Shown: positions 1 to 8,725 of the stretch, piece after piece
How the letters are laid out: each line of letters starts with the position of its first letter
How positions within the stretch are numbered: position 1 is the first letter of the stretch
Assembly (NCBI GenBank): GCA_900548875.1
Contig: URMA01000001.1
Span: 1 to 64,000 of the forward strand
Reading direction: 5' to 3'
DNA: 64,000 bases
From: an uncultured Porphyromonadaceae bacterium
Lineage (GTDB): Bacteria > Bacteroidota > Bacteroidia > Bacteroidales > Muribaculaceae
Notes under the pieces: generated by a model
What the model was told of the DNA's origin: nothing
Databases searched by the model: none
What the model saw: only the letters and a program-made list of their open reading frames with translations
Position numbers and translations under genes: made by a program

Positions 1-63
1 TTTCTGGCAAAGATACTATTTTCTTAAATTTCCCCTCAGATTTTTACGTTGACCCAAACAAAC

Positions 64-92
64 TCAGGGGCCACAAACATTGTAGCCCCTGA
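64..92 (-). terminator. hairpin downstream of M49 peptidase gene
   Basis: An 8-bp perfect stem (TCAGGGGC at 64-71 with GCCCCTGA at 85-92) and a 13-base loop lies just past the stop codon of the minus-strand gene. On the minus strand it is followed only by a weakly T-rich stretch, so it is a plausible rather than a strong terminator. Confidence 0.5.
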
Positions 93-117
93 ATTATAAT
101 AAAGGAATCTGTATTAA

Positions 118-1761
118 TTATTCAGCTTTTCCAAAGAGAACGTCAGCCCCTTGAATAAATCGGATATCGCGAGGAATGCCTGCATTGTTGATTTTGTCAA
201 GGTCAGCCTGAAGAGCCGGAGTAATAGTGCCGTTTTCAGTTCTATACTTGGTGGCAAATTCCACATCACCGTCGCCCTGCGTCTTGAGAATCAACGCCGC
301 CCAACCGTTTATCGCCTCTTTTGCCTTATTGAAATCAATGACATATTGTCCCTTGTCGTTGCGCGTGAACGCACCGGCCTTCTCCATATAGTTGAAGCAC
401 ATCATGTTGGCCTTGCCGTGAGAGGAAGCAGCACCGAAACGCACGGAACGTAAGATACCGGCAATGTAAGTGACAATGGCATCTTCCGATGTAATATTGG
501 TGATTTCGCCCATTTCAACCAGTTTCGTAACCATAAACAGACCGAGGATGTCGGCTTTCGCCTCTTCCCATGAAGTTTTTTCCGTACCCATGGCTGCATC
601 CACGCTGCCTTTGCCGTTTATTGTTTGCTTCACTCCCAATCCGTGAGCCACTTCGTGGAACGTCACATTCCAGAAAAACGCGTCGAACTTAAGATTTTTC
701 TGTTGGTCAGGAGTTATGATAAGTTCTCCGATGGGCATAAGGATCTTGTCGAACTTCGCTTTCATCGAGTTTCGCAGCTGAAGACGGCGCGTACCTTTCA
801 AAGCGTGAACACGGTCGTCGTTCGGAAGATTGATGGCTATAGTCTTGCTTCCGGCATTGCAGTCTCCGGCATAGTAGACAACATCATACACATTCAAATC
901 AGAAGACGTACCGGGAACAAAAGTCTTATATTCAGGTGCACAAGGCAACTCTTTCTGAAGGGCTGGAAGCATGGATACGAATTTGGCCAGTTCCTTGCTC
1001 CGTTCCTCATCCTTCAACAGGATAAACGACTCATAGGAAGTTTTCGTTTCGCGGAATTTGTCATCGTAGCTTTCAATCGGACCGGTAACAAAATCAATTT
1101 TGCTGTCCTTCATATCCATCCAGGCCAGATCGCTGGCAAGATAATCATCCGTCTTGAAGGCTTCGATACGTTTTTCAAGATAGTTTTTCAACCCTGGATT
1201 TTCAGCCAAAGCAACTGCTTTTTCCAGCAATGCGCACATCTGCCCTATCTCTTCAGCATATTCTTCATGGTACCACACGCTTTTCAGCGAACCGTCATCA
1301 TTGCGGCGAATAACAGTATACCAGGAATCTTTGTTTTCATCGTCAAACGCGTTGAACTCCTCTTCCGTGATGTCATGCGGATAATAGTTGCACACCGGCA
1401 GTTTCTCACCGTATCCGCTAATAAACGGCTTATTGTTATCCAGACGATCCCATACCCCATATTGTATCATGGCAAAGTCCTTTGCATAGCTGTCGGTGAT
1501 GGTATCAAGCTGACTTTTGTCGCCAAATGTCTGCTTCCAGAACAGATCATCGGTTATTTTCCCTATCTGGAAAAATATTTTTACCAACTCTTTTTCCTTG
1601 TCATTCAACCCTTTTACAAGGTCAGATTTCAACTCAACAGGTGCAAATTCGTCCACCTTGGCTTTCATCGGAGATTCCTTCTGCTGGGTACACGACCATG
1701 TTGTTGCAAAAGTTGCAGCACCAAGCAGCAATGCTGAAAATTTGATAAAGTGTTTTTTCAT
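118..1761 (-). CDS. M49 family (dipeptidyl-peptidase III-like) zinc peptidase, predicted lipoprotein
   Basis: The 547-residue product starts with a lysine-rich, hydrophobic signal sequence ending in TTWSC, with Cys24 as probable lipidation site, so it is likely an envelope lipoprotein. A zinc motif HEVAH lies at 369-373 and EEAKAD at 399-404, the arrangement of the M49 (DPP III) metallopeptidases, in which the two His and a downstream Glu bind zinc. Human DPP III has HEXXGH; the five-residue HEXXH form is known in part of the family. The expected role is cleavage of dipeptides from peptide N-termini, but the substrate is not visible. The gene stands alone. Family assignment is good; true dipeptidyl-peptidase activity is inferred. 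Confidence 0.8.
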   Translation of the reverse strand: MKKHFIKFSALLLGAATFATTWSCTQQKESPMKAKVDEFAPVELKSDLVKGLNDKEKELVKIFFQIGKITDDLFWKQTFGDKSQLDTITDSYAKDFAMIQYGVWDRLDNNKPFISGYGEKLPVCNYYPHDITEEEFNAFDDENKDSWYTVIRRNDDGSLKSVWYHEEYAEEIGQMCALLEKAVALAENPGLKNYLEKRIEAFKTDDYLASDLAWMDMKDSKIDFVTGPIESYDDKFRETKTSYESFILLKDEERSKELAKFVSMLPALQKELPCAPEYKTFVPGTSSDLNVYDVVYYAGDCNAGSKTIAINLPNDDRVHALKGTRRLQLRNSMKAKFDKILMPIGELIITPDQQKNLKFDAFFWNVTFHEVAHGLGVKQTINGKGSVDAAMGTEKTSWEEAKADILGLFMVTKLVEMGEITNITSEDAIVTYIAGILRSVRFGAASSHGKANMMCFNYMEKAGAFTRNDKGQYVIDFNKAKEAINGWAALILKTQGDGDVEFATKYRTENGTITPALQADLDKINNAGIPRDIRFIQGADVLFGKAE

Positions 1762-1918
1762 AATGTGTTATTTGTTGCTTTATTTCACGAAGATACAAAA
1801 AGATTTCAGCAATTAAAAAATCGGAATATGATTATTTCATATTTCATTTTCCCGTGATTTTTCTCCTGCCCCGTTAGCCTGAAATTCCCCCATTTTTGCC
1901 AAAACGGTCTTTGAAAAA

Positions 1919-1950
1919 TTTGCACAATTAAAATATTCAACATATCTTTG
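1919..1950 (+). promoter_or_regulatory. promoter of tRNA-Met
   Basis: TTTG at 1919-1922 and TATCTTTG at 1943-1950 with a 20-base spacer fit the Bacteroidota -33/-7 pattern. The -7 box ends 11 bases before the tRNA. Confidence 0.7.
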
Positions 1951-1961
1951 CACCCGCAAAC

Positions 1962-2038
1962 GGCGGGATAGCTCAGTTGGTTAGAGCGTCGGATTCATAA
2001 CCCGGAGGTCTCGAGTTCAATTCTCGATCCCGCTACCA
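1962..2038 (+). tRNA. tRNA-Met (anticodon CAT)
   Basis: A cloverleaf can be folded by hand. The acceptor stem is GGCGGGA / TCCCGCT (first pair G-T), the anticodon loop TTCATAA holds CAT at 1996-1998, a T-loop TTCAATT follows, and CCA is encoded at 2036-2038. It lacks the three G-C pairs next to the anticodon loop and the C-A first pair of initiator tRNA, so it is an elongator-type CAT tRNA. An Ile2 tRNA (lysidine-modified CAT) cannot be ruled out by eye. Confidence 0.93.
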
Positions 2039-2042
2039 GCAG

Positions 2043-2071
2043 AAAGGAAGCTCAATTGAGCTTCCTTTTTT
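2043..2071 (+). terminator. rho-independent terminator after tRNA-Met
   Basis: A palindrome with GGAAGCTCAATTGAGCTTCC at its core, flanked by As and followed by six Ts, begins five bases after the tRNA CCA end. Confidence 0.85.
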
Positions 2072-2090
2072 CATTTCTGAACTTCCGCAC

Positions 2091-2121
2091 TTTGAAAATA
2101 CTCCACTTTTCGCTATCTTCG
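2091..2121 (+). promoter_or_regulatory. promoter of TapB-like gene
   Basis: TTTG (2091-2094), a 19-base spacer and TATCTTCG (2114-2121; one mismatch to TAnnTTTG), 25 bases before the ATG. Confidence 0.5.
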
Positions 2122-2146
2122 TAGAAATTTAAACGACCGACAGACT

Positions 2147-2896
2147 ATGAAACCACACGTAATGGCAGTCTTGTTTCTGCTCATCCCCTTCTTTTCCATC
2201 GCACAAATAGAAAAGGCACCCGTATGTTCCCAACAAGGTTGGAAACTGGTCTATCAAAGCAAATCAGACGATAAAGTATCAAAATATACGGAAGAAGTTG
2301 TTTCAGTAAATAAAACGCCTGACAAGTGGACGGTAAAAATACTGACCCGGTACGACAATCAGGACAAGAAAACAGCCCTGCCCGCCATTCCAATGACGTA
2401 TACAATGAACAAAAGCCAATGGATGGTACACAATATTGATTTCATCAAAAATGACATCTACTCCATTATCAAAAGTTTCTTTCCCAAAGATATCAAAAAA
2501 GACGACATTAAGCCTTCCGACATCACAATAACGGCATCAGCCGACAGCCGCGACACGCCATATCCCAACACGATGCAAAAAGGGCAAAAAGCGAAATCCT
2601 ACCCTATCAGCGTCGACGTTTCCATCAAGTTCATATCCTACACGATTTCAACCGCTACGCAACGATACGAATGTGTGGGTCAAGAACGCATCACTGTGCC
2701 GGCCGGAACATTCGACACCTACGTCGTTGAAACTGATACTAAATACAAGGCGTCCTTTTCGCTTTTCTCGAAATCAGAAGTCAGCCACGAACGTATCTGG
2801 CTGGCAGCAGGTATAGGAACGGTAAAGAAACAAACGCTGAACAAACGCGGCAAAGTCCAGTCGGAAACGGTACTTGCCTACATCATCAAAAAGTAG
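2147..2896 (+). CDS. secreted TapB/DUF3108-like protein
   Basis: The 249-residue product has a clear signal peptide (hydrophobic MAVLFLLIPFFSIAQ, cut near residue 20) and no further membrane segment, so it should be periplasmic or surface exposed. The body is mostly beta-like with a late GQERITVPAGTFDTYVVE segment. That 'GTFDTYVV' core is typical of the DUF3108/TapB-like family of Bacteroidota secreted proteins, whose function is not established. It has its own promoter and terminator and so is a single-gene unit. The family assignment is by pattern only. Confidence 0.65.
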   Translation: MKPHVMAVLFLLIPFFSIAQIEKAPVCSQQGWKLVYQSKSDDKVSKYTEEVVSVNKTPDKWTVKILTRYDNQDKKTALPAIPMTYTMNKSQWMVHNIDFIKNDIYSIIKSFFPKDIKKDDIKPSDITITASADSRDTPYPNTMQKGQKAKSYPISVDVSIKFISYTISTATQRYECVGQERITVPAGTFDTYVVETDTKYKASFSLFSKSEVSHERIWLAAGIGTVKKQTLNKRGKVQSETVLAYIIKK

Positions 2897-2936
2897 ACGG
2901 ACAGAGGGAAAGCCCCTGTCCGTCACTCTTATTTTT
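2896..2936 (+). terminator. terminator after TapB-like gene
   Basis: GACGGACAGAGGG (2896-2908) pairs with CCCCTGTCCGTC (2913-2924) with one bulge, and a T-rich tract follows at 2929-2936. It lies between convergent genes. Confidence 0.75.
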
Positions 2937-2957
2937 CAACGGAATATTATAATATTT

Positions 2958-3824
2958 CTATCGTATAGCCGGCATTGAACACCTCACCCGATTCAAGATG
3001 CTGTGTCCAGTCCCGTCAGCATATTCGCCGGTATATTCCTCCCGGTCGCAACGTCCGTACCAAGGCTCAATGCAAATAAACGGTGCATACTCGTCCTTTC
3101 TCGGCGACCAGATGCCAATCAGCGGAGCTTCAAACGAAACACGCAGATACGGACATTTGGCACTGTCGAGCAATTCAACCGACTGCACCTGGTGATGTTC
3201 GATCAGCAAAGTGTCGATGGAGAAAGTAGTTTTAGTAATGGGAATCAAACCTTTGTCGGCCTTTAATTCCATTGTACGGTTTGACAGACAACCCTTTTGT
3301 CCCAACAACGACAAGCGGTAACTGTCGCGGGCCGTATCAAACTTCAGATATCCCATCACATCGCCCGCCTTCTCATAATCCTTATAATTAAAAGCCGGAT
3401 GGGCTCCAATCTGAAAATGCATCTTTCCGGCCCCGGTGTTCCTTACCTGCCATTCAACGGCAATCTTATTTCCATCCAGACGATAGCCAATTTCCAATTC
3501 AAAATCATAGGGATACATCTTTCGGGTGGCTTCACTGCTTTTCAACCGATAGCGCAGGGATTCTGAAGATTCGGCTATCAGTTCAAACTCCGAATCACGT
3601 GCAAAACCATGCTGGTTCATGTGATAGACAACACCATCCTGGTGCATTTTCTTGTTCCACAAGCTACCTACAATCGGAAACAGGACCGGAGAATGACGTC
3701 CCCAATATTCCGGATCAGCCTGCCACAGGAATTCGCGCCCGTCACTGTTACGCACCACACTGCACAATTCAGCCCCTTTATCATTTACACAAACAGACAA
3801 CTGCTCATTTGAAATTCTTTTCAT
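2958..3824 (-). CDS. aldose 1-epimerase family protein (galactose mutarotase-like)
   Basis: The 288-residue product is cytosolic (no signal peptide) and is close to the usual length for the LacX/YeaD-like branch of aldose 1-epimerases. It begins with SNEQLSVCVNDKGAELCSV and has the early WQADPEYWGRHSPVLFPIVG block, which is typical of this branch. IGAHPAFNY carries the conserved catalytic-site His, and a Glu-containing stretch ICIEPWYG lies near the C-terminus. Family members interconvert alpha and beta anomers of sugars or sugar phosphates; the sugar used here is unknown. It is a single gene with no carbohydrate genes next to it. Confidence 0.85.
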   Translation of the reverse strand: MKRISNEQLSVCVNDKGAELCSVVRNSDGREFLWQADPEYWGRHSPVLFPIVGSLWNKKMHQDGVVYHMNQHGFARDSEFELIAESSESLRYRLKSSEATRKMYPYDFELEIGYRLDGNKIAVEWQVRNTGAGKMHFQIGAHPAFNYKDYEKAGDVMGYLKFDTARDSYRLSLLGQKGCLSNRTMELKADKGLIPITKTTFSIDTLLIEHHQVQSVELLDSAKCPYLRVSFEAPLIGIWSPRKDEYAPFICIEPWYGRCDREEYTGEYADGTGHSILNRVRCSMPAIR

Positions 3825-3849
3825 AGCAAAATGTTTTTCTATTTTTCCA

Positions 3850-3881
3850 CAAACTTACAGAAATTTTCTTCAAAAAACAAT
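3850..3881 (-). promoter_or_regulatory. promoter of aldose 1-epimerase gene
   Basis: On the minus strand ATTG (plus 3878-3881), a 20-base spacer and TAAGTTTG (plus 3850-3857), 25 bases before the start codon. Confidence 0.5.
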
Positions 3882-4077
3882 GCCATCCGACCGCACACTA
3901 CAAACTTGATGCAAAATTTTCAAAAGTTATCCGCAACCTGCCCAATTCAACACTTCCGACAATATAAACCTCTTATATTTCACCACATACAACCAGAAAC
4001 CGAAGCATTTTGAAAGTTTTTCATTTTTCTAAAAAAGCAATATTAAACATAGCAATTTGACATTTTCTTGATATTTT

Positions 4078-4108
4078 ATTGTCAATTTGATTTTATTTCA
4101 TATATTTG
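4078..4108 (+). promoter_or_regulatory. promoter of gltB-gltD-asnB-dapF-dapL
   Basis: TATATTTG at 4101-4108 is a perfect -7 box; ATTG at 4078-4081 is an imperfect -33 box at 19 bases. Confidence 0.55.
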
Positions 4109-4179
4109 CATTGCATTTTCATTGGAAATACAATAAATCAAGAACTATAAAATAACGATTACAGGAATTGAATGTCAAA

Positions 4180-7100
4180 ATGAAAGCTTCAAAAGAAATC
4201 TGCAAACAGCCACTTCGGCAGCCCTCGCAGGAGGGCTTGTACAATTCACACTACGAACATGACGCATGCGGTGTCGGTATGCTCGTCAACATTCACGGCG
4301 ACAAGTCGCATGAATTAGTCGACTCTGCTCTGAAGGTGCTGGAAAACATGAAACACCGTGGAGCAGAAGGAGCCGACAACAAAACCGGTGACGGAGCAGG
4401 AATCATGGTGCAAATTCCCCATGAGTTTATTCTCCTGCAAGGCATTCCCGTTCCTGAAAAGGGGAAATATGCCACAGGATTGGTTTTCCTGCCTAAAGAC
4501 GAGGCGAAACAGGCCAACATTCTCAGCGTTATGATTGAGGAAATCGAACGCGAAGGCCTTACATTGATGCACCTGCGCAACGTTCCCGTCAATTCTGACA
4601 TTTTGGGAAAAGATGCAGCTGCAACCGAACCCGACATCAAACAGGTGTTTATCACCGGTGTCACGGATGTAGAACACTTTGAACAGCAGCTCTACATTAT
4701 CCGAAAAAAAATAGAGAACCGTATTTCCGACCGCGATTTCTACATCGTATCGCTGTCCAGCAAGAACATCGTATACAAGGGAATGCTCTCCTCAACACAG
4801 GTGCGGGAATATTTCCCTGACCTGACCCAACCTTATTTTACAAGCGGACTGGCCGTTGTTCACTCACGGTTCAGCACAAACACATTTCCGACATGGAGTC
4901 TGGCCCAGCCGTTCCGCCTTTTGGCACACAATGGAGAAATCAACACCATTCGTGGCAACCGCGGATGGATGGAAGCCCGCGAAAGCGTACTCTCTACTCC
5001 GGCATTAGGCGATATCCGAAACATTCGTCCGATTATCCAACCCAATATGAGCGACAGTGCTTCGCTTGACAACGTATTGGAATTTTTCGTCATGTCGGGC
5101 TTAAGCCTGCCACATGCCATGGCCATGCTCGTGCCGGAATCATTCAACGATAAAAATCCTATCAGCGAAGATCTGAAAGCATTCTACGAATATCATTCCA
5201 TCCTTATGGAACCGTGGGACGGACCTGCCGCACTGCTTTTCAGCGACGGACGGTTTGCCGGAGGAATGCTTGACAGAAACGGCCTCCGCCCGGCTCGTTA
5301 CCTCATCACGAACAACGACATCATGGTGGTTGCAAGCGAAGCGGGTGTTATCAACTTCGAGGCCAGCGACATCAAGGAGAAAGGCCGGCTCCAACCGGGA
5401 AAAATTCTTCTGGTGGATACGCAGGAAGGAAAAATATACTACGACGGCGAACTGAAAAATCAGTTGGCTGCAAGCCATCCCTACCGTCAATGGCTGTCGA
5501 CCAACCGTATCGAGCTCGATAATCTGCGCAGCGGCAGAAAAGTGGAAAACAGCGTTGACGACTACGAACGCAAGCTGCGCACATTCGGCTTTACGCGTGA
5601 AGACATCGAACGAACCATCATGCCAATGTGCAACAATGGTTCCGAACCGACAGCATCCATGGGCAACGACACTCCACTTGCCGTACTGTCGGAAAAACCG
5701 CAATTGCTGTTCAACTACTTCCGTCAGCAATTTGCCCAAGTAACGAATCCGGCCATCGACCCTATCCGCGAAGAGCTGGTCATGTCGCTGACCGAATATA
5801 TCGGAGCCGTCGGAATGAATATCCTGCTGCCGAACGAATCCCACTGCAAAATGGTGAGATTACCCCAGCCGGTATTGAACAATCGCCAGCTCGACATTCT
5901 GTGCAACATCCGCTACAAAGGCTTCAACACGGTCAAACTGCCGATGCTGTTTGAAGTAAGCAAGCAGAAGGCAGGACTTCATGCTGCCCTGACGCAACTT
6001 TGCAAAAAGGCAGAAGAAGCCGTCGACGAAGGCGCCAACTATATTATCCTGTCGGACAGAGGAGTCAATGCCGAATATGCTGCCATTCCTTCCCTGCTGG
6101 CCGTGAGCGCCGTCCACCATCACCTGATTTCCGTACAGAAACGCGTACAGACCGCCTTGATTGTCGAAAGCGGTGAAATACGTGAAGTGATGCACGCCGC
6201 CCTGCTTCTGGGATACGGAGCAAGCGCCATCAACCCGTATATGGCATTTGCCGTACTCGACGACCTTGTCAAGAAGGGCGAAGTTCAAATGAACTATGAA
6301 ACGGCTGAAAAGAATTACATCAAAGCTATCGGCAAGGGCCTTTATAAAGTGATGAGCAAAATGGGTATCAGCACGATCCGCTCTTACCGTGGCGCAAAAA
6401 TATTCGAAGCTGTCGGATTGAGCGAAGAGTTGCTCAACACCTATTTCGGCACACCTACTTCTTCTATCGGCGGTATCAACCTCGAACAAATCGCACAAGA
6501 CTATACGGCCTTTCACGATGCAGGATTCCTGCCGAAGGAAATATCTCCGCTGCTGCCCAACATCGGACAATTTTCATACCGCAAAGACGGGGAACAGCAC
6601 GCATGGAACCCTGAAACGATCAGTACGCTTCAGCTTGCCACACGCTTGGGCAGCTACAAGAAGTTCAAGGAATTCACGCAACTTGCCGACAAGAAAAAAA
6701 GCCCGATATTCCTCCGCGACTTCTTTACGTTCAAACGCAACCCGATAAGCATTGACGAAGTTGAATCTGTCGACGATATTGTCAAGCACTTTGTCACGGG
6801 AGCCATGTCGTTCGGAGCCATCAGCAAGGAAGCCCACGAAGCACTGGCCATTGCCATGAACAAATTGGGCACCCGCAGCAATACGGGCGAAGGCGGCGAA
6901 GACAGCGACCGTTTCCATGAAACGTTCGAAGGCATCTCCATGTCAAGCAAGACCAAGCAAATAGCTTCAGGACGTTTCGGAGTCACGGCTGAATACCTTG
7001 TTAATGCAGAAGAAATTCAGATAAAAGTGGCACAGGGGGCAAAACCTGGCGAAGGCGGCCAACTCCCCGGATTTAAAGTTGACAGTGTCATTGCCAAAAC

Positions 7101-8691
7101 ACGTCACTCCATACCAGGCATCTCGCTTATCTCGCCTCCACCTCACCACGACATCTATTCTATCGAAGATTTGGCCCAGCTGATATTCGATTTGAAGAAT
7201 GTAAACCCGAAAGCTAAAATCAGCGTGAAACTGGTAGCCGAAAGCGGTGTCGGTGCCATTGCAGCCGGAGTGGTCAAAGCGAAAGCCGACCTTATTGTCA
7301 TCTCCGGAGCAGAAGGCGGAACAGGTGCTTCCCCGGCTTCATCCATGAGATATGCCGGCATTTCGCCGGAAATCGGTTTGAGTGAAACGCAACAGACACT
7401 GGTGCTCAACGGCCTGCGCGGTCAGGTGCGCCTGCAAACCGACGGCCAGCTCAAAACTGGACACGACATTATCAGTATGGCCCTTCTCGGAGCTGAAGAA
7501 TTTGCATTCGGAACAACGGCACTGATTGTTCTGGGCTGTGTGATGATGCGTAAGTGTCACACCAACATGTGTCCGGTGGGCGTAGCCACACAAGACGAAA
7601 AACTCAGAAAGCATTTCCGCGGACACTACCAGTATGTGGTCAACTACTTCCGCTTCCTTGCTCAGGAAGTGCGCGAATACCTGGCCGACATGGGATTCCG
7701 CAAGCTGAGCGACATCGTCGGACGGACTGACCTGATTGAAGTAATTCCCGCACCGGCAGGCAGCAAGGCCGCTACACTCGACTTCAGCCGTATACTGCAC
7801 AAAGTCGACACTGATGCAGCCATCCACCACGTGACGGAACAAATCCACGACATCGACAATGTGAAGGATGTTTCCATAATCAAAGCGGCACAAGACGCCC
7901 TTGACAGCGCGAAAGAAGTGTCGCTCGAATACGCTATTGCCAACACCGACCGTGCCGTAGGTGCCATGCTGTCGGGGAAAGTGGCAGAACGTTACGGAAA
8001 CGACGGATTGCCGGAGCATACGATTTCCATAAAATTCAAAGGCTCGGCCGGACAAAGTTTCGGAGCCTTCCTTGCCCACGGCATTGATTTCCGTCTGGAA
8101 GGTGAAGCCAACGACTATCTGGGTAAAGGCCTCAGCGGCGGACGTATTTCCGTACAGCCGCCCGTACGCAGTCACTTTGAAGCAGAAAAGAATGTCATCG
8201 CCGGCAACACGCTGCTTTATGGAGCTACCAGCGGTGAAGTTTATATCAACGGACGGGTCGGCGAACGTTTTGCCGTCCGCAATTCGGGAGCCATTGCCGT
8301 TGTCGAAGGTGTCGGCGACCACTGTTGCGAATACATGACCGGCGGACGCGTTGTCGTCCTCGGTGAAACCGGACGAAACTTTGCGGCCGGTATGAGCGGC
8401 GGTGTGGCCTACGTTTGGGACAGAGAGCGCAAATTCGACTACTTCTGCAACATGGAAATGGTGGAACTTTCGCTCATCGAAAACGCCACTGCACGAAAAG
8501 AACTGCACGAACTTATCCGGCAACATTATCTATACACCGGCTCGCAACTGGCAAGAAAAATGCTGGACGACTGGAGCCGCTATGCTGACGAATTCATCCA
8601 AGTAACCCCGATTGAATACAAACGGGTACTTGCCGAAGAGCAGATGCGGAAACTTCAGCAGAAAATTGCCGATGTGCAACGTGATTATTAA
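4180..8691 (+). CDS. gltB: glutamate synthase large subunit
   Basis: The product catalyses 2-oxoglutarate + glutamine + NADPH to two glutamate, with the small subunit. I place the start at ATG 4180 (1503 residues). A TTG four codons upstream (4168) keeps the frame but has no support. Cys30 opens the CGVGM motif, where the family cleaves a propeptide to expose the N-terminal nucleophile Cys of the class II glutaminase domain. The central and FMN-binding synthase domains follow. The 3Fe-4S cysteines lie in CVMMRKCHTNMCPVG (plus about 7540-7580), and the C-terminal glycine-rich GXGXG beta-helix domain ends the protein. Length matches bacterial GltB. It is the first gene of a tight five-gene run. 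Confidence 0.97.
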   Translation: MKASKEICKQPLRQPSQEGLYNSHYEHDACGVGMLVNIHGDKSHELVDSALKVLENMKHRGAEGADNKTGDGAGIMVQIPHEFILLQGIPVPEKGKYATGLVFLPKDEAKQANILSVMIEEIEREGLTLMHLRNVPVNSDILGKDAAATEPDIKQVFITGVTDVEHFEQQLYIIRKKIENRISDRDFYIVSLSSKNIVYKGMLSSTQVREYFPDLTQPYFTSGLAVVHSRFSTNTFPTWSLAQPFRLLAHNGEINTIRGNRGWMEARESVLSTPALGDIRNIRPIIQPNMSDSASLDNVLEFFVMSGLSLPHAMAMLVPESFNDKNPISEDLKAFYEYHSILMEPWDGPAALLFSDGRFAGGMLDRNGLRPARYLITNNDIMVVASEAGVINFEASDIKEKGRLQPGKILLVDTQEGKIYYDGELKNQLAASHPYRQWLSTNRIELDNLRSGRKVENSVDDYERKLRTFGFTREDIERTIMPMCNNGSEPTASMGNDTPLAVLSEKPQLLFNYFRQQFAQVTNPAIDPIREELVMSLTEYIGAVGMNILLPNESHCKMVRLPQPVLNNRQLDILCNIRYKGFNTVKLPMLFEVSKQKAGLHAALTQLCKKAEEAVDEGANYIILSDRGVNAEYAAIPSLLAVSAVHHHLISVQKRVQTALIVESGEIREVMHAALLLGYGASAINPYMAFAVLDDLVKKGEVQMNYETAEKNYIKAIGKGLYKVMSKMGISTIRSYRGAKIFEAVGLSEELLNTYFGTPTSSIGGINLEQIAQDYTAFHDAGFLPKEISPLLPNIGQFSYRKDGEQHAWNPETISTLQLATRLGSYKKFKEFTQLADKKKSPIFLRDFFTFKRNPISIDEVESVDDIVKHFVTGAMSFGAISKEAHEALAIAMNKLGTRSNTGEGGEDSDRFHETFEGISMSSKTKQIASGRFGVTAEYLVNAEEIQIKVAQGAKPGEGGQLPGFKVDSVIAKTRHSIPGISLISPPPHHDIYSIEDLAQLIFDLKNVNPKAKISVKLVAESGVGAIAAGVVKAKADLIVISGAEGGTGASPASSMRYAGISPEIGLSETQQTLVLNGLRGQVRLQTDGQLKTGHDIISMALLGAEEFAFGTTALIVLGCVMMRKCHTNMCPVGVATQDEKLRKHFRGHYQYVVNYFRFLAQEVREYLADMGFRKLSDIVGRTDLIEVIPAPAGSKAATLDFSRILHKVDTDAAIHHVTEQIHDIDNVKDVSIIKAAQDALDSAKEVSLEYAIANTDRAVGAMLSGKVAERYGNDGLPEHTISIKFKGSAGQSFGAFLAHGIDFRLEGEANDYLGKGLSGGRISVQPPVRSHFEAEKNVIAGNTLLYGATSGEVYINGRVGERFAVRNSGAIAVVEGVGDHCCEYMTGGRVVVLGETGRNFAAGMSGGVAYVWDRERKFDYFCNMEMVELSLIENATARKELHELIRQHYLYTGSQLARKMLDDWSRYADEFIQVTPIEYKRVLAEEQMRKLQQKIADVQRDY

Positions 8692-8725
8692 CAAATTCAC
8701 CACAAAACGAAAAAGCAAATGAAAT

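Larger units (their letters stand above)
3825..4179. other. intergenic region between divergent epimerase and gltB operon
   Basis: This 355-base AT-rich gap holds divergent promoters. On the minus strand TAAGTTTG is read at 3857-3850, with ATTG 20 bases upstream (3881-3878). On the plus strand TATATTTG lies at 4101-4108, with ATTG at 4078-4081 (19-base spacer). I see no tRNA, riboswitch-like fold or small gene. The leader between the -7 box and the gltB ATG is about 70 bases and contains no obvious attenuator hairpin. Confidence 0.5.

Noticed and set aside
625..1737. 370-codon open frame antisense to the M49 peptidase gene
   Set aside because: It is an opposite-strand shadow with no family match or promoter; the sense gene has a clear zinc motif.
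4168..4179. TTG as gltB start
   Set aside because: ATG at 4180 is four codons downstream and gives a normal 29-residue propeptide before the catalytic Cys.
7339..8526. 395-codon open frame antisense to gltB
   Set aside because: Its sequence is low in protein-like features and it lies fully opposite a strongly supported gene. Long antisense frames arise here from the codon bias of gltB.
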